Part shown: positions 8,659 to 18,200 of the stretch, one piece after another | How the letters are laid out: every line of letters begins with the position of its first letter | Numbering within the stretch: the stretch's first letter is position 1 | Assembly (NCBI GenBank): GCA_018267825.1 | Contig: JAFDXR010000016.1 | Location: forward strand, 62,001-126,000 | DNA length: 64,000 nt | DNA from: Bacteroidota bacterium | Lineage (GTDB): Bacteria > Bacteroidota > Bacteroidia > B-17B0 > Aurantibacillaceae | Direction: 5' to 3' | The notes under the pieces: model-generated | The model's database searches: none | The model's input: only the letters and a program-made list of their open reading frames with translations | Told to the model about the DNA's origin: nothing | Program-made: the position numbers and the translations under genes

Positions 8659-10107
8659 TTATGAAAATTTCAGTGAAAAAACGGTCCCCTTTTCACTCCT
8701 TATATCAAGTTGCCCGTCGAGTTGCGTTGTCAGCGAATCGATGAGTTGCAAGCCAAGAGTCTGTGAATTTTCAATGTCGGGTTTATCTGTAAATCCGACG
8801 CCATCATCGGAAACAAGCAGGTGGTATTTAAAAGATCCGGAACGCAACTCTTTAAATTGTACAACAATGTTTCCTTTCCGTTTGTCGTGGAAGGCATATT
8901 TAAAGGCGTTGGAGAGCAATTCGTTGATAATGATGCCACAGGGGATGGCCTTGTCTATTTCAATAAATTCGTCGCGGATATTGATATTGAGTTTTACCTT
9001 GATATTCTTATTAACATTGTAGGTTTCCTTTATAAAGCTTACCAGTTCCTGGATGTATTCGGCAATCTTGATATTGGAAAGATTTTTGGAACGGTAAAGT
9101 AGTTCGTGGATAATGGCCATGGACTTTATACGCCCGATACTTTCAATGTATTTTTCACGCGTTTTTGAATCCTTGATATTGTCGGCCTGCAGGTTGAGCA
9201 GGCTCGAAATGATCTGCAGGTTGTTTTTAACACGGTGGTGAATTTCTTTGAGGAGTACCTCTTTTTCAAGGAGCGAATTTTTCAGTTTTTCCTCATTCTT
9301 TTTACGTTCGAGAAAAGCAGGAATCTCTACATGCGACAGCTTTGGTATTTTCTTATTTTGTTTGAGGTACGAATCTATTTTATGGGGTGGCGCCATGATA
9401 AATGTGCAACTGGCATCACCGCGTGCTCTGCAGGTAATCTCAACAGTGGTAAGCGGAATACCGAAACTGGCTTCGCACCAGCCACTCGAATAACCGGCAT
9501 TCATGATACATACAGGCGTGGTGGCGTGTTTACCGGCTTTGATCCAGGCATCGGCTTCGAACGAAAAAGGATGATCGAATTTCAGGTAAAAAGAGTCGTC
9601 GGGACTTGGTTTACTTTCAGAAGATATATCAACAAAGGCCCAGCCTGCATAGGCAAAGTGGACAGGACCGGCAGACAGTTTACTGATCGGATCGGTGAGC
9701 TTCATTTTTTCATGAAAATTATGAGCATCTTCAATACCGATAACGTGAGCCATATCGAACAGAATGTTTTTTCCGATACTTAAGGCTTCATCCTCTCCCC
9801 TGTTCTGATAGAGGTCTTTGATAGAGTTGAGAAATTCATGCGACAAGGCCGAAGCCCTCACCAGTACATAACGCTCATTATTAATGTCGATCATACCCTG
9901 TGAAGGTGTAAACCGCAATGCTTTAAAATAATCGCCGACTGTCTTTTCCGCCTTTGCAAAAATGGCCTTCATCGACCCGGGGACCTTTACTGTAGGCTGA
10001 TTTGAACCATCGGATTTCTGATTGGCACGCAGCCGGGCATTCTCCTTTTTAAGAGTTGCAACTTCCTGTTTAAGTTGTTTTATAAGTTTTGCCTGATCCG
10101 CATTCAT
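8659..10107 (-). CDS. Soluble sensor histidine kinase with XylR_N/V4R ligand-binding domain and HisKA_2 core
   Basis: A 482-residue kinase without membrane segments. Order: a coiled coil at about 1-30; a region of about 60-260 resembling XylR_N plus V4R (4-vinyl reductase) with [12 protein letters not shown] and [16 protein letters not shown], a small-molecule-binding fold known from aromatic-responsive regulators; a linker coiled coil at 280-300; the H-box [20 protein letters not shown] of the HisKA_2/HWE-like type; then a HATPase with [14 protein letters not shown] (N box) and VSDDGVGF (G box). Two Cys in the V4R part could bind metal. No response regulator is next to it, so it is an orphan. 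It would sense a cytoplasmic hydrophobic or aromatic ligand; the ligand is unknown. Confidence 0.85.
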   Translation of the reverse strand: MNADQAKLIKQLKQEVATLKKENARLRANQKSDGSNQPTVKVPGSMKAIFAKAEKTVGDYFKALRFTPSQGMIDINNERYVLVRASALSHEFLNSIKDLYQNRGEDEALSIGKNILFDMAHVIGIEDAHNFHEKMKLTDPISKLSAGPVHFAYAGWAFVDISSESKPSPDDSFYLKFDHPFSFEADAWIKAGKHATTPVCIMNAGYSSGWCEASFGIPLTTVEITCRARGDASCTFIMAPPHKIDSYLKQNKKIPKLSHVEIPAFLERKKNEEKLKNSLLEKEVLLKEIHHRVKNNLQIISSLLNLQADNIKDSKTREKYIESIGRIKSMAIIHELLYRSKNLSNIKIAEYIQELVSFIKETYNVNKNIKVKLNINIRDEFIEIDKAIPCGIIINELLSNAFKYAFHDKRKGNIVVQFKELRSGSFKYHLLVSDDGVGFTDKPDIENSQTLGLQLIDSLTTQLDGQLDIRSEKGTVFSLKFS

Positions 10108-10218
10108 GGGAGTAAATACATGTAAGGATAATCTAAAGTAGCATATTTTTTAATATTGCGGTGTATCGGAATTTACCTATGTAACCTAAAATTTTAGTAA
10201 AAACGGTTTTGTAAATTA

Positions 10219-10250
10219 TTTGTAAGTGAATGAACATTCATTTATATTTG
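10219..10250 (+). promoter_or_regulatory. tetR promoter with palindromic operator inside the spacer
   Basis: TTTG (10219-10222), a 20-nt spacer and TATATTTG (10243-10250) form a full Bacteroidota promoter. The spacer holds a perfect 14-nt palindrome, TGAATG-AA-CATTCA, at 10227-10240. A repressor bound there would block polymerase. The ATG of the TetR gene is 9 nt past the -7 box. Confidence 0.8.
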
Positions 10251-10259
10251 TGACCGATT

Positions 10260-10847
10260 ATGAGAATCAGAGATGAAAATAAAGAAGCTTCTATCCGCGA
10301 AAAGGCGATGGAGATGATTGTGAACGAAGGCTTTGACGGACTCAGCATGCAGAAACTGGCTAAGGCAGCGGGCGTGTCACCGGCTACGATTTACATTTAT
10401 TACAAAAACCGTGAAGATTTGCTGACTCAATTGTACAATGAGGTTCAGGAAAAATTTGCGGAAGTCGCTCTCAGGCGTTTCAACCCGGAGCTGTCACTGG
10501 AAGAAGGGTTATGGCTTCAGTGGAAAAACCGGATGAAATTTATTCTCGAATACCCGGTCTATTTTCAGTTTTTCGAACAGTTCAGAAATTCCCCGCTTAT
10601 TAATCATAAAGATATTCAGAAGAATGAGTTCCGTGAGAACATGAAGAACTTCGTATTAAATGCGATTAAACGTGGCGAACTGGCTAAAATGGAACCTGAA
10701 ATATTCTGGGCAGTGGCTTATGGTTCTTTTTATACCGTGGTGAAGTTCCATCTCCAGGAGAAAACCATGATGGGCGGACCATTTAAGATGACTGACACAA
10801 AAATGAAGCAAATGCTTCAGATGGTGCTGAAAGCACTGAAACCTTAA
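10260..10847 (+). CDS. TetR/AcrR-family transcriptional repressor
   Basis: A 195-residue regulator. The N-terminal helix-turn-helix (about residues 10-55) has the family pattern AMEMIVNEGFDGLSMQKLAKAAGVSPATIYIYYKNREDLL in outline. The remainder is all-helical, as expected for the ligand-binding and dimer domain. A palindrome within its own promoter points to autorepression. The next gene downstream, 156 nt away on the same strand, is an MFS exporter, so this pair has the usual drug-efflux layout: the effector would be a substrate of the pump. The effector itself cannot be predicted. Confidence 0.92.
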   Translation: MRIRDENKEASIREKAMEMIVNEGFDGLSMQKLAKAAGVSPATIYIYYKNREDLLTQLYNEVQEKFAEVALRRFNPELSLEEGLWLQWKNRMKFILEYPVYFQFFEQFRNSPLINHKDIQKNEFRENMKNFVLNAIKRGELAKMEPEIFWAVAYGSFYTVVKFHLQEKTMMGGPFKMTDTKMKQMLQMVLKALKP

Positions 10848-11003
10848 ACCAATTTATTTAAACCAACATTTATTAAAAAACATGTGCTGTTAGGCTGCCG
10901 GAAAATACCACCGGCCTGCTCCCGGGAACCACTGACCTATTGTTCGTTGTGCAGACCGGTTGGTGATATTAGTTTCGCGGCAAACGCATATTCCTGAAAA
11001 ATT

Positions 11004-12254
11004 ATGACAACATCTCCTACTACCCCGGCTCCTACCGGATTTACAAAATACCAGGCCTTTATTATTGCTATTCTGGCCATATTGCAGTTTACTGTTATTC
11101 TTGATTTCATGATCCTTTCTCCCCTGGGAGATACCTTACAGAAGACGCTGCACATCGAAGCCTCGGCTTACACCATGGTTGTTTCGGCTTACGCTATCAG
11201 TGCCGGCATTTCCGGCTTATTGGCAGCAGGCTTTGCTGATAAATTTGACCGCAAAAAACTGTTATTGTTTTTTTACGCCGGCTTTATTCTGGGTACGGTT
11301 ATGTGCGGACTGGCAGAGAGCTATGGTGCTCTGCTTATTGCACGCATTGTTACCGGCTTATTTGGCGGGGTTCTTTCTTCAACATCCTACGCCATTATTA
11401 CCGACCTGTTTAAAATGGATCAGCGTGGCCGTGTTATGGGATTTGTGCAAATGGCTTTTGCGGCCAGCCAGATTCTCGGTATCCCTTTGGGGCTTCTGTT
11501 ATCTGAATTGTTCAGCTGGCATGCGCCATTTTTCCTTATTGTTGGCTTTAGTGCTGCCGTATGGGTTATTGTGCTCCTGTACATGAAACCGGTTACGGAT
11601 CACCTGAAGATAAAAAACGATCACAATCCTATACAACACTTAATCAAAACGCTAGGGCGCAGGGATTACCAGATAGGTTTCCTGGCCACTACTCTGCTTG
11701 CCACCGGCGGTTTTATGCTCATGCCTTTCGGGGCGGCTTTTGCGATTAACAACTTACATGTCTCCAATAAGCAGTTGACGCTTATGTATACAATTACCGG
11801 TATTGTTTCAATTATTTTCGGTCCGCTCATCGGTAAGCTGAGTGATAAGGTAGGAAAGTATAAATTATTTATAGCGGGTTCCATGTATACCATGGTGATG
11901 GTAGGCATATACACCAACCTGAGTGCCACGCCACTTGCTGTAATTATCGGTTTAAATTCCTTGTTGTTTATCGGTGTATCGTCGCGGATGATTGCTTCGC
12001 AGGCCCTTATGACCGCGGTACCCGACATGAAAGACCGTGGTGCGTTTATGAGTATTAATGCATCGGTTCAGCAGTTTTCGGGTGGCCTGGCAGCCATGCT
12101 TGCAGGAGCTATTGTAATACAGCAGAAAAGCGGATTTATCGAAAACTATTATGTACTCGGCTCTGTTGTTATTGGAGCTATGGGTGTATCCATTGGATTC
12201 ATGTATTTCATTAACCAGCTGGTGAAACGAAAACTGGCAAATAAAAATGCGTAA
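11004..12254 (+). CDS. MFS transporter, multidrug/sugar efflux type
   Basis: A 416-residue major-facilitator protein with about 12 predicted membrane helices. The loop between helices 2 and 3 has the family motif as GFADKFDRKKLL (G-x-x-x-D-x-x-x-R-K), and ARIVTGLFGG follows. It probably exports small molecules by proton antiport. It lies downstream of the TetR gene and overlaps the next small gene by one base (TAATG), so all three are likely co-transcribed. I see no separate strong promoter in the 156-nt gap before it; that gap holds a 5-bp GCCGG/CCGGC hairpin near 10897-10915 with no T run. Confidence 0.9.
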   Translation: MTTSPTTPAPTGFTKYQAFIIAILAILQFTVILDFMILSPLGDTLQKTLHIEASAYTMVVSAYAISAGISGLLAAGFADKFDRKKLLLFFYAGFILGTVMCGLAESYGALLIARIVTGLFGGVLSSTSYAIITDLFKMDQRGRVMGFVQMAFAASQILGIPLGLLLSELFSWHAPFFLIVGFSAAVWVIVLLYMKPVTDHLKIKNDHNPIQHLIKTLGRRDYQIGFLATTLLATGGFMLMPFGAAFAINNLHVSNKQLTLMYTITGIVSIIFGPLIGKLSDKVGKYKLFIAGSMYTMVMVGIYTNLSATPLAVIIGLNSLLFIGVSSRMIASQALMTAVPDMKDRGAFMSINASVQQFSGGLAAMLAGAIVIQQKSGFIENYYVLGSVVIGAMGVSIGFMYFINQLVKRKLANKNA

Positions 12255-12463
12255 TGGTATTGGTTTTTAAAACATCGGTTCAACATAAGAAACAGGTTAA
12301 GCAATTGAAACCGTTGCTGGATCATTCGCTGAAGCCCGCCGTCTGGAATTTTGACCTTGAAGATTGCGATAAGATCTTCCGGGTTGAAGCCAGCAGTAAC
12401 ATCAGTCATGATGTGATCCGGCTCCTGAACAAGGAAGGGTTTTCGTGCGAGGAACTTATATAG
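12254..12463 (+). CDS. Small protein with HMA-like pattern but no metal-binding cysteines
   Basis: A 69-residue protein translationally coupled to the MFS gene (its ATG shares a base with the upstream stop). The pattern VLVFKTSV, helix KQVKQLKPLLDH, AVWNFDLED, IFRVEAS, helix DVIRLLNKEGF, CEELI fits the beta-alpha-beta-beta-alpha-beta order of heavy-metal-associated (HMA) domains. The first loop, where HMA proteins carry GxCxxC, reads SVQHKKQ. So it is probably an HMA-fold protein that lost copper binding; small proteins of this kind are common in Bacteroidota. Fold assignment is inference from pattern. It may be a cofactor of the pump or a general small protein. It ends 2 nt before the convergent response regulator. 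Confidence 0.75.
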   Translation: MVLVFKTSVQHKKQVKQLKPLLDHSLKPAVWNFDLEDCDKIFRVEASSNISHDVIRLLNKEGFSCEELI

Positions 12464-12465
12464 GT

Positions 12466-13140
12466 TTAAAATTCGCTGATAAACGACAGCAGGTCTTTGT
12501 TTTCGTTTATCCAAAGTACCAGGCTGTTGTTACGCGGCGGAAGCCCCAGTTTCTGGCAAATACGTGATCTGTAATTTTCAATGGTTTTCTCTGAGAGAAA
12601 CAACAGTTCCGCAATTTCTTTTGATGTGCGGTTCTGGCTAACCAGTTTCAGGGTTTTAAGCTCGGCCTGACTGAGGCTTTTGATAGCTTCATTCAGGCCC
12701 TGTTTCTTTTTATCTTCTTCATTCACCTGATCGTAGTACGGAGCGAGTGAGGTGCCTATATACTTTTCGCCTCGCAGTACCATTTTAATACAATCAATGA
12801 TCTCGTCCACAGCGTTATCTTTCAGAATATAACCAGAGGCTCCGGAGAGTACCGCCTTTTTGATCATTTCCTTCTCGCGATACATGGTCAGGATAATCAC
12901 CTTGGTATTAATACCTTCTTTCAGGATCTGCTTGCACACATCCAGCCCGTTCATTTCAGGCATATTTATATCCAGGATAGTAATGTCGGGGATTTCCTTT
13001 CGCACATTTTCAATCGCTTCTGAACCGTTTGTACATTCGATCAATTTTGCATCTTTAAAATAATCCTGCAAAATATCTTTCAGACCTTTCCGGAATATCG
13101 GATGATCATCAGCAATCAGGAGTTTTGTGAAATCAGTCAT
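12466..13140 (-). CDS. NarL/LuxR-family response regulator
   Basis: A 224-residue regulator. The receiver domain (1-120) has Asp9-Asp11-type acidic residues (ADDHP), phospho-acceptor Asp57 in ILDINMPEMNG, and Lys near 105 (LKDN). The LuxR-type helix-turn-helix at about 155-205 contains LSQAELKTLKLVSQ, SKEIAELLFLSEKTIENYRS. It overlaps the upstream kinase gene by 4 nt (ATGA), so the two are one operon and a cognate pair. NarL-type regulators bind inverted repeats. Such a repeat lies between this operon and the adhesin gene, which makes the adhesin a plausible target; that is inference. Confidence 0.93.
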   Translation of the reverse strand: MTDFTKLLIADDHPIFRKGLKDILQDYFKDAKLIECTNGSEAIENVRKEIPDITILDINMPEMNGLDVCKQILKEGINTKVIILTMYREKEMIKKAVLSGASGYILKDNAVDEIIDCIKMVLRGEKYIGTSLAPYYDQVNEEDKKKQGLNEAIKSLSQAELKTLKLVSQNRTSKEIAELLFLSEKTIENYRSRICQKLGLPPRNNSLVLWINENKDLLSFISEF

Positions 13141-15110
13141 ATGCTGTGTTTAAATTTAACGATCAGTTTTAAACCTTTCTGAACTTTATCATCGAGGTAT
13201 ACGATGCCATTGATGATTTTTGCACGCTCGCGGATCGACAACATGCCCATTCCTTCCGATTTTTCTTTACCGCTGAGGCCATGGCCATTGTCCTGATATA
13301 TCAGATGAAACTCATCCTGCTTATGCAGAATCGAAATTTTCAGAGCTGTAGCACCTGAATGTTTAATGGTATTATTGGTACATTCCTGTATAATCCTGTA
13401 GAGGTGTGTTTTGACATTAACCGGTAATTGTTCAACAACTTCATCAATATCAAAACTGCATTCGATGGTGGTTGCCGATTGTATGCTTTCCACGAGGCGG
13501 GCAACGGATCTGATCAAACCGATTTTTTCGAGGTAAGACGGGTACAGTCGGTGAGACATTTCGCGGGTTTGTTCTATAACCCTGCTCAATTCACTATCCA
13601 GGTCCGGATCAATGTCTTTTCCGGTGAATGATTTGGATACCTTTGATCTGATGATGGAGAGCGACTGACCGATATCATCGTGAAGATCCTGTGAAATACG
13701 GGAGCGTTCTTCTTCCACGTTCTGGATCAACTGACGGCTGAATTGTTCCTGTTTTTCGCGGAGTTTTTTTGAGTAACGCAACCAGGTGATACTGACCAGC
13801 AATACCAGGATAACCGCAGCAATGGTAACGGCCAGCCATTTCAAAAAGCGTTCGGCCTGTGTGCTTTTCTCCAGCTGAATAGATCGTGTTCTTTCTTTTT
13901 CGAGTTCAATTTCTTTCTTCTGGACATTGTAGCGCAACTGGAGTTCCTGTATGATCTTGCCATTGAGTGTTTGATCAATACTATCTCTTACTTTGCGGTG
14001 ATTTAAGTAATCGTCGACGGCAGCTTTGTATTTTTTTTCTGCATAATCTACCCGGTAAAGGATCAGGTAGTAGGCGCTTTTATCTTCCAGGATTCCTGTT
14101 TTCTCAAGCAGTTTTCGGGACTCTTCCAGGTTTTCGCGGGCTTCGCGGGTCCGGTTCATGCGAACCAGGATATCGGCTTTTTCCTGGTAGGCTTTGGTAA
14201 GTTCAAAAGCCATGTTATGCAGTTTGAGCACATTGATGGCAGAATCCAGATAGGCAATGGCCACATCCGGTTTATTTGAACTTAAATAGGCTGTTCCCAG
14301 GTTGATAAACACACTGGAAAGTTCGCGCGGATGGTTGTTTTTTCTGGAATACTCAAGTACTTCATTGAATAGTTCCCTGGCTTTATTCTCACGGTTGCTT
14401 GTAATATAAACCAGGCACATATTGATCTGGATGTGATTCACCAGGCGCTGATCATTTTCTTTTTTGGCAATCTCCAGGCCTTTTTCAAAATCGATGAGGG
14501 CATCTTCATTCTGATTGGTGTATACTTTAATAAGCCCCAGGTTATTTCTGAATACGCCACTATAATGTTTTAAACTGTGCTGATCGGAAAGCGCAAGGCC
14601 ATCCAGGTACAGATGGGCGGCCTCTTTAAACTGATTTTTCTCTTCGTTGATGATTCCCAGGAGGTTGATCAGCTCTGCAGTATTGTCATAATCTTTTGTT
14701 TTCTTCAGTTGTTCATATATAGTCCTGAATTCCTGTTCAGTATCATCGCGGTATCCCTGCTCATAGTCCATGAAAATGAGCCGGATATTTGCCAGGTCTT
14801 CAATATGTTTATTGCCGGTTTTTTTTCCTTCGTTCAGAGAAAGGGTCAGATACTTTTTAGCCTTATCGATATTATGGATGTAATAGAAATAATTGCCGTA
14901 ATATAAATAGACTTCCGCAATGGCATCTTTACGATCTGTTTTTGTAGCAATATCAATGGTTTTTTTTCCAACTGTAAATAGCTGAATCGAATCATAGTAA
15001 GACGCCTCCTTTACGTCGGCCATGAGTCTGTTCAATTCAGGCGAGTATTGTGCCCGGGAAGTAAGGCAGAAGAAAAACAGGAATGCGCTTATGAGGACTG
15101 TTTTTTTCAA
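13137..15110 (-). CDS. TPR-containing sensor histidine kinase (HisKA_3/NarX type), TTG start
   Basis: A 657-residue kinase if started at TTG 15110. The longest frame opens at 15188, but a Bacteroidota -7 box lies inside that extension (15134-15141) and the residues from the TTG give a perfect signal peptide (KKTVLISAFLFFFCLTSRAQ). Order: signal peptide; about six to eight tetratricopeptide repeats in the periplasm (about 30-400); one membrane helix WLAVTIAAVILVLLVSITWL; the H-box EEERSRISQDLHDDIGQSLS with His near 477; and a HATPase with IIQECTNNTIKHS and YQDNGHGL. It is paired with the LuxR-type regulator by a 4-nt overlap. TPR kinases of this kind often respond to envelope or nutrient cues; the signal is unknown. 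Confidence 0.9.
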   Translation of the reverse strand: MKKTVLISAFLFFFCLTSRAQYSPELNRLMADVKEASYYDSIQLFTVGKKTIDIATKTDRKDAIAEVYLYYGNYFYYIHNIDKAKKYLTLSLNEGKKTGNKHIEDLANIRLIFMDYEQGYRDDTEQEFRTIYEQLKKTKDYDNTAELINLLGIINEEKNQFKEAAHLYLDGLALSDQHSLKHYSGVFRNNLGLIKVYTNQNEDALIDFEKGLEIAKKENDQRLVNHIQINMCLVYITSNRENKARELFNEVLEYSRKNNHPRELSSVFINLGTAYLSSNKPDVAIAYLDSAINVLKLHNMAFELTKAYQEKADILVRMNRTREARENLEESRKLLEKTGILEDKSAYYLILYRVDYAEKKYKAAVDDYLNHRKVRDSIDQTLNGKIIQELQLRYNVQKKEIELEKERTRSIQLEKSTQAERFLKWLAVTIAAVILVLLVSITWLRYSKKLREKQEQFSRQLIQNVEEERSRISQDLHDDIGQSLSIIRSKVSKSFTGKDIDPDLDSELSRVIEQTREMSHRLYPSYLEKIGLIRSVARLVESIQSATTIECSFDIDEVVEQLPVNVKTHLYRIIQECTNNTIKHSGATALKISILHKQDEFHLIYQDNGHGLSGKEKSEGMGMLSIRERAKIINGIVYLDDKVQKGLKLIVKFKHSI

Positions 15111-15133
15111 AATATTTCGGGAAGAAGATGTTT

Positions 15134-15141
15134 CAAATATA
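15134..15141 (-). promoter_or_regulatory. -7 box of the TPR-kinase operon
   Basis: On the minus strand this reads TATATTTG, followed 23 nt later by the TTG start at 15110. It lies inside the longer reading frame and argues against a start at 15188. Confidence 0.65.
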
Positions 15142-15209
15142 TTAAAATACTGTTCGACTGCCGTCACGGGTTTCATTTCTATAGTCATTGATGCGTGTCA
15201 TTTACTCAA

Positions 15210-15258
15210 TGAGGGGGCAGCCCTCCTTTAACAGACCTGTTAATTTATAAGATTTGCA
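15210..15258 (+). promoter_or_regulatory. Bipartite regulatory element upstream of the adhesin (copy A)
   Basis: TGAGGGGG-CAGCCCTCCT-TTAA (15210-15231), exactly 20 nt, then ATTTGCA (15252-15258). The first part contains the imperfect inverted repeat AGGGGG-N4-CCCTCCT-like (15212-15227). The second part is a degenerate -7 box, AAGATTTG (15249-15256). The repeat would be centred near -41, the usual site for a class II activator. It also lies in the divergent gap shared with the TPR-kinase operon. A second copy with identical spacing lies at 19486-19534. Confidence 0.65.
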
Positions 15259-15279
15259 AAACCCGCTAAATGTACTTTT

Positions 15280-18200
15280 ATGAAAAAACGTTCTTCTTTC
15301 ATTGTTCTTTTCTTCATTATTTTCTTTTCAGGTCTGCAGCTTCAATCCCAGACATTTTCATGGGCATCGTATCCGGCTGGCGCCACCACTTACACTACGG
15401 GAAATATGAGTGTAAGTATTACCTCCAGTGGGGCTTATTCCCAGAGCGGTTCACCCAAATATGTAGCGGCAGGCAGCAACGCCAATAATCCATCAACAGG
15501 TACGAGTTATTGTACTTCAGCGGGTCTGTTGCTGGCTGTAGACTGGCCCAATACCAGTCAGAATATAACAACTACCATTACATTTGCCACACCTGTATGC
15601 GGGCCGCTGACATTTAGTTTGTATGATATAAATGCTGATTTTTACGACGATGGAACAACCAAGTGGACCTATTTTACAGACAAAATAGATATATCGGCCA
15701 CAGATGCAGCGAGTGCCAGTATTCCTGCTGCTTCCATCAGTTCTTCGGGTTGCTCCAGTACATCGTCGGCGGCGGGTTCAGTTAAAACCATTACAGCCAA
15801 TTACAACAATTGCCAGTGCGGTACAAACAATGTTACCATCAGCGGCTCCACGATAAAGCAGGTGGTTATTAAATATTATTCGGGCCCTGCGACCTATGGT
15901 CCCACACCAACATATCCTTCCTGGCAATACATTGTCATTGGTAATATTACTGCCACAGCTCCGCCTACGGCATCTATTACTCCCGGGGTGCTTGCCTGTG
16001 GCGCTACTTCTACAACGCTTACAGCCGGCACATCGGCATCATCGCCAACCTATTCCTGGTCGGGCCCGGGAGGCTCCACAGTAACATCACCGGCAGCGGC
16101 AAGCACCCCTGTATCGGGGGCAGGTATCTACACGCTTACGATCAATCCGGCGGGATGCAGTGCTACAGCAACCTATACGTTAAATGCAACAGGGACCCCA
16201 CCGGTTGTAACGTCTACAGGCGGTAACACAATAACCTGCAGCACATCATCCGTTCAAACTGTGCTGACGACTACTTCCACTCCCGTAACATATACCTGGA
16301 CCGGTCCTGGAATCGTATCGGGTGCCGGCAGCAATACTATGACTGCCAACGCCGGTGGAACCTATAATTACACTGTAACAAACAGTTCTACCGGATGCCA
16401 GACCAGTTCTTTTGTAACCATTGCCAGCAATACGATCGTACCGGATGTCAGTGCGATCAGTTCAGGATCCATAACATGCTCTGTGAGTAGCGCCACACTA
16501 AGTGGTAACTCAGGGATTCCTTCACCGGTATTTGCATGGACAGGTCCGGGCACGGGAACACCAGCTGGTTCATCACCAAATGCTTCTTCTACGATTGTGT
16601 CTGCTGGTGGAACCTATTCTCTTTCTGTAACAGATCCATCCAATGGCTGCAAGTCGACCGGAACAGTGAGCGTAAACAGCAATACGACTTTGCCAAACAG
16701 CAGTGCCGGCGTAACCCAGAGTTTGAGCTGTACAACGTCTACAGTCAGTTTAAACGGGAGTTCATCTACGCCGGGGGTTAGCTACTCATGGACTGGTCCC
16801 ACAGCCGGGAATCCTGCAGGAACAGCTCCAACCAATTCTGTAACAAGTGTGACTACTGCCGGTGTATACACCCTAACGGTTCTTAATCCGGTTAACGGCT
16901 GCTCCAAAACATCGACGGTATCGGTAGTAACTAATACAAGTACGCCGAATTTGTCTATGGGCTCAAACCAGGTTATTACATGCTCGGCTTCATCGGTTAC
17001 ATTAACCGGCAGTTCATCTACACCATTGGCCGCATATTCCTGGATGGGGCCGAATACCGGCGTACCCGCGGGCTCTGCCCCTACTGGATCGGCAACTAAT
17101 GTAACATCAGCCGGAATATATACTTTAACGGTTACAAATCCAGCAAATGGTTGTTCGGTTTCAAATACATTAAGTGTGAGCAGCAATACAAGCATGCCTC
17201 AGATCAGCATGAATCCCGGACAAATGATCAGTTGTTCCTCTACGACTGTTTCGATCTCCGGCAGCTCATCAACACCCGGTGCGAACTATTCCTGGACAGG
17301 ACCGGTTGTTGGTACTCCCGCCGGCGCTACCCCTAATGCCTCATCAACAGCCGTATCTTCAGCCGGTATATATACATTAACGATTACTTCTCCTGCAAAC
17401 GGGTGCAGCATCACCGGAACCGTTGCTGTAACATCAAACTCCGCCGTACCCCAATTGAGCGTTGCAGGCAGCCAAACGATTACCTGCTCGGCGTCGAGTG
17501 CCACCCTGAGTGGTAGTTCTCCGGTTTCGGGTGCTACATATGCATGGACCGGCCCGGGTGCTGGTGTTCCGGCAGGGTCAAGCCCTGCAGCGGCAACAAC
17601 GATTGTATCTGCCAGTGGAAATTATACATTAACCGTTACAGATCCCGCAACGGGTTGTACCAACCAGGCTGTGATCCCTGTGACAACAGATACGCTGCAG
17701 CCTGTTTTAAACATGGGGACCAACCAGGCAATTACCTGTACTACAACTTCGGCCACACTTACCGCCAACTCCTCTACTCCGGGAGCCGGATTCTCGTGGA
17801 CAGGCCCTGGCAGCGGTATACCTGCAGGCTCAACACCCGGCAGTCCCACAACGGTTGTTGGCGGAAGCGGTGTTTATACACTCACGGTAAATAATCCTGC
17901 TAATGGTTGTGTAAGCAGCAATACGGTTTCCGTTTCGAGTAATACAGCCATCCCGCAGGTGAGTGCAGGCAGCAGCCAGACATTAACCTGTAGTACAACA
18001 ACTGTAAACATCAGCGGGTCGTCATCAACACCAGGTGTCAGTTATTCGTGGACCGGACCTGCAAGTGGTGTGGCCGCCGGTTCATCGCCTACAGCCTCTA
18101 CAACTGCCGTTTCATCGGCAGGTATTTATACGCTTACTGTTTTAACAGTATCAACAGGTTGTCAGAATACAGCCACCGTGGCGGTTTCAACAAGTTCGCA

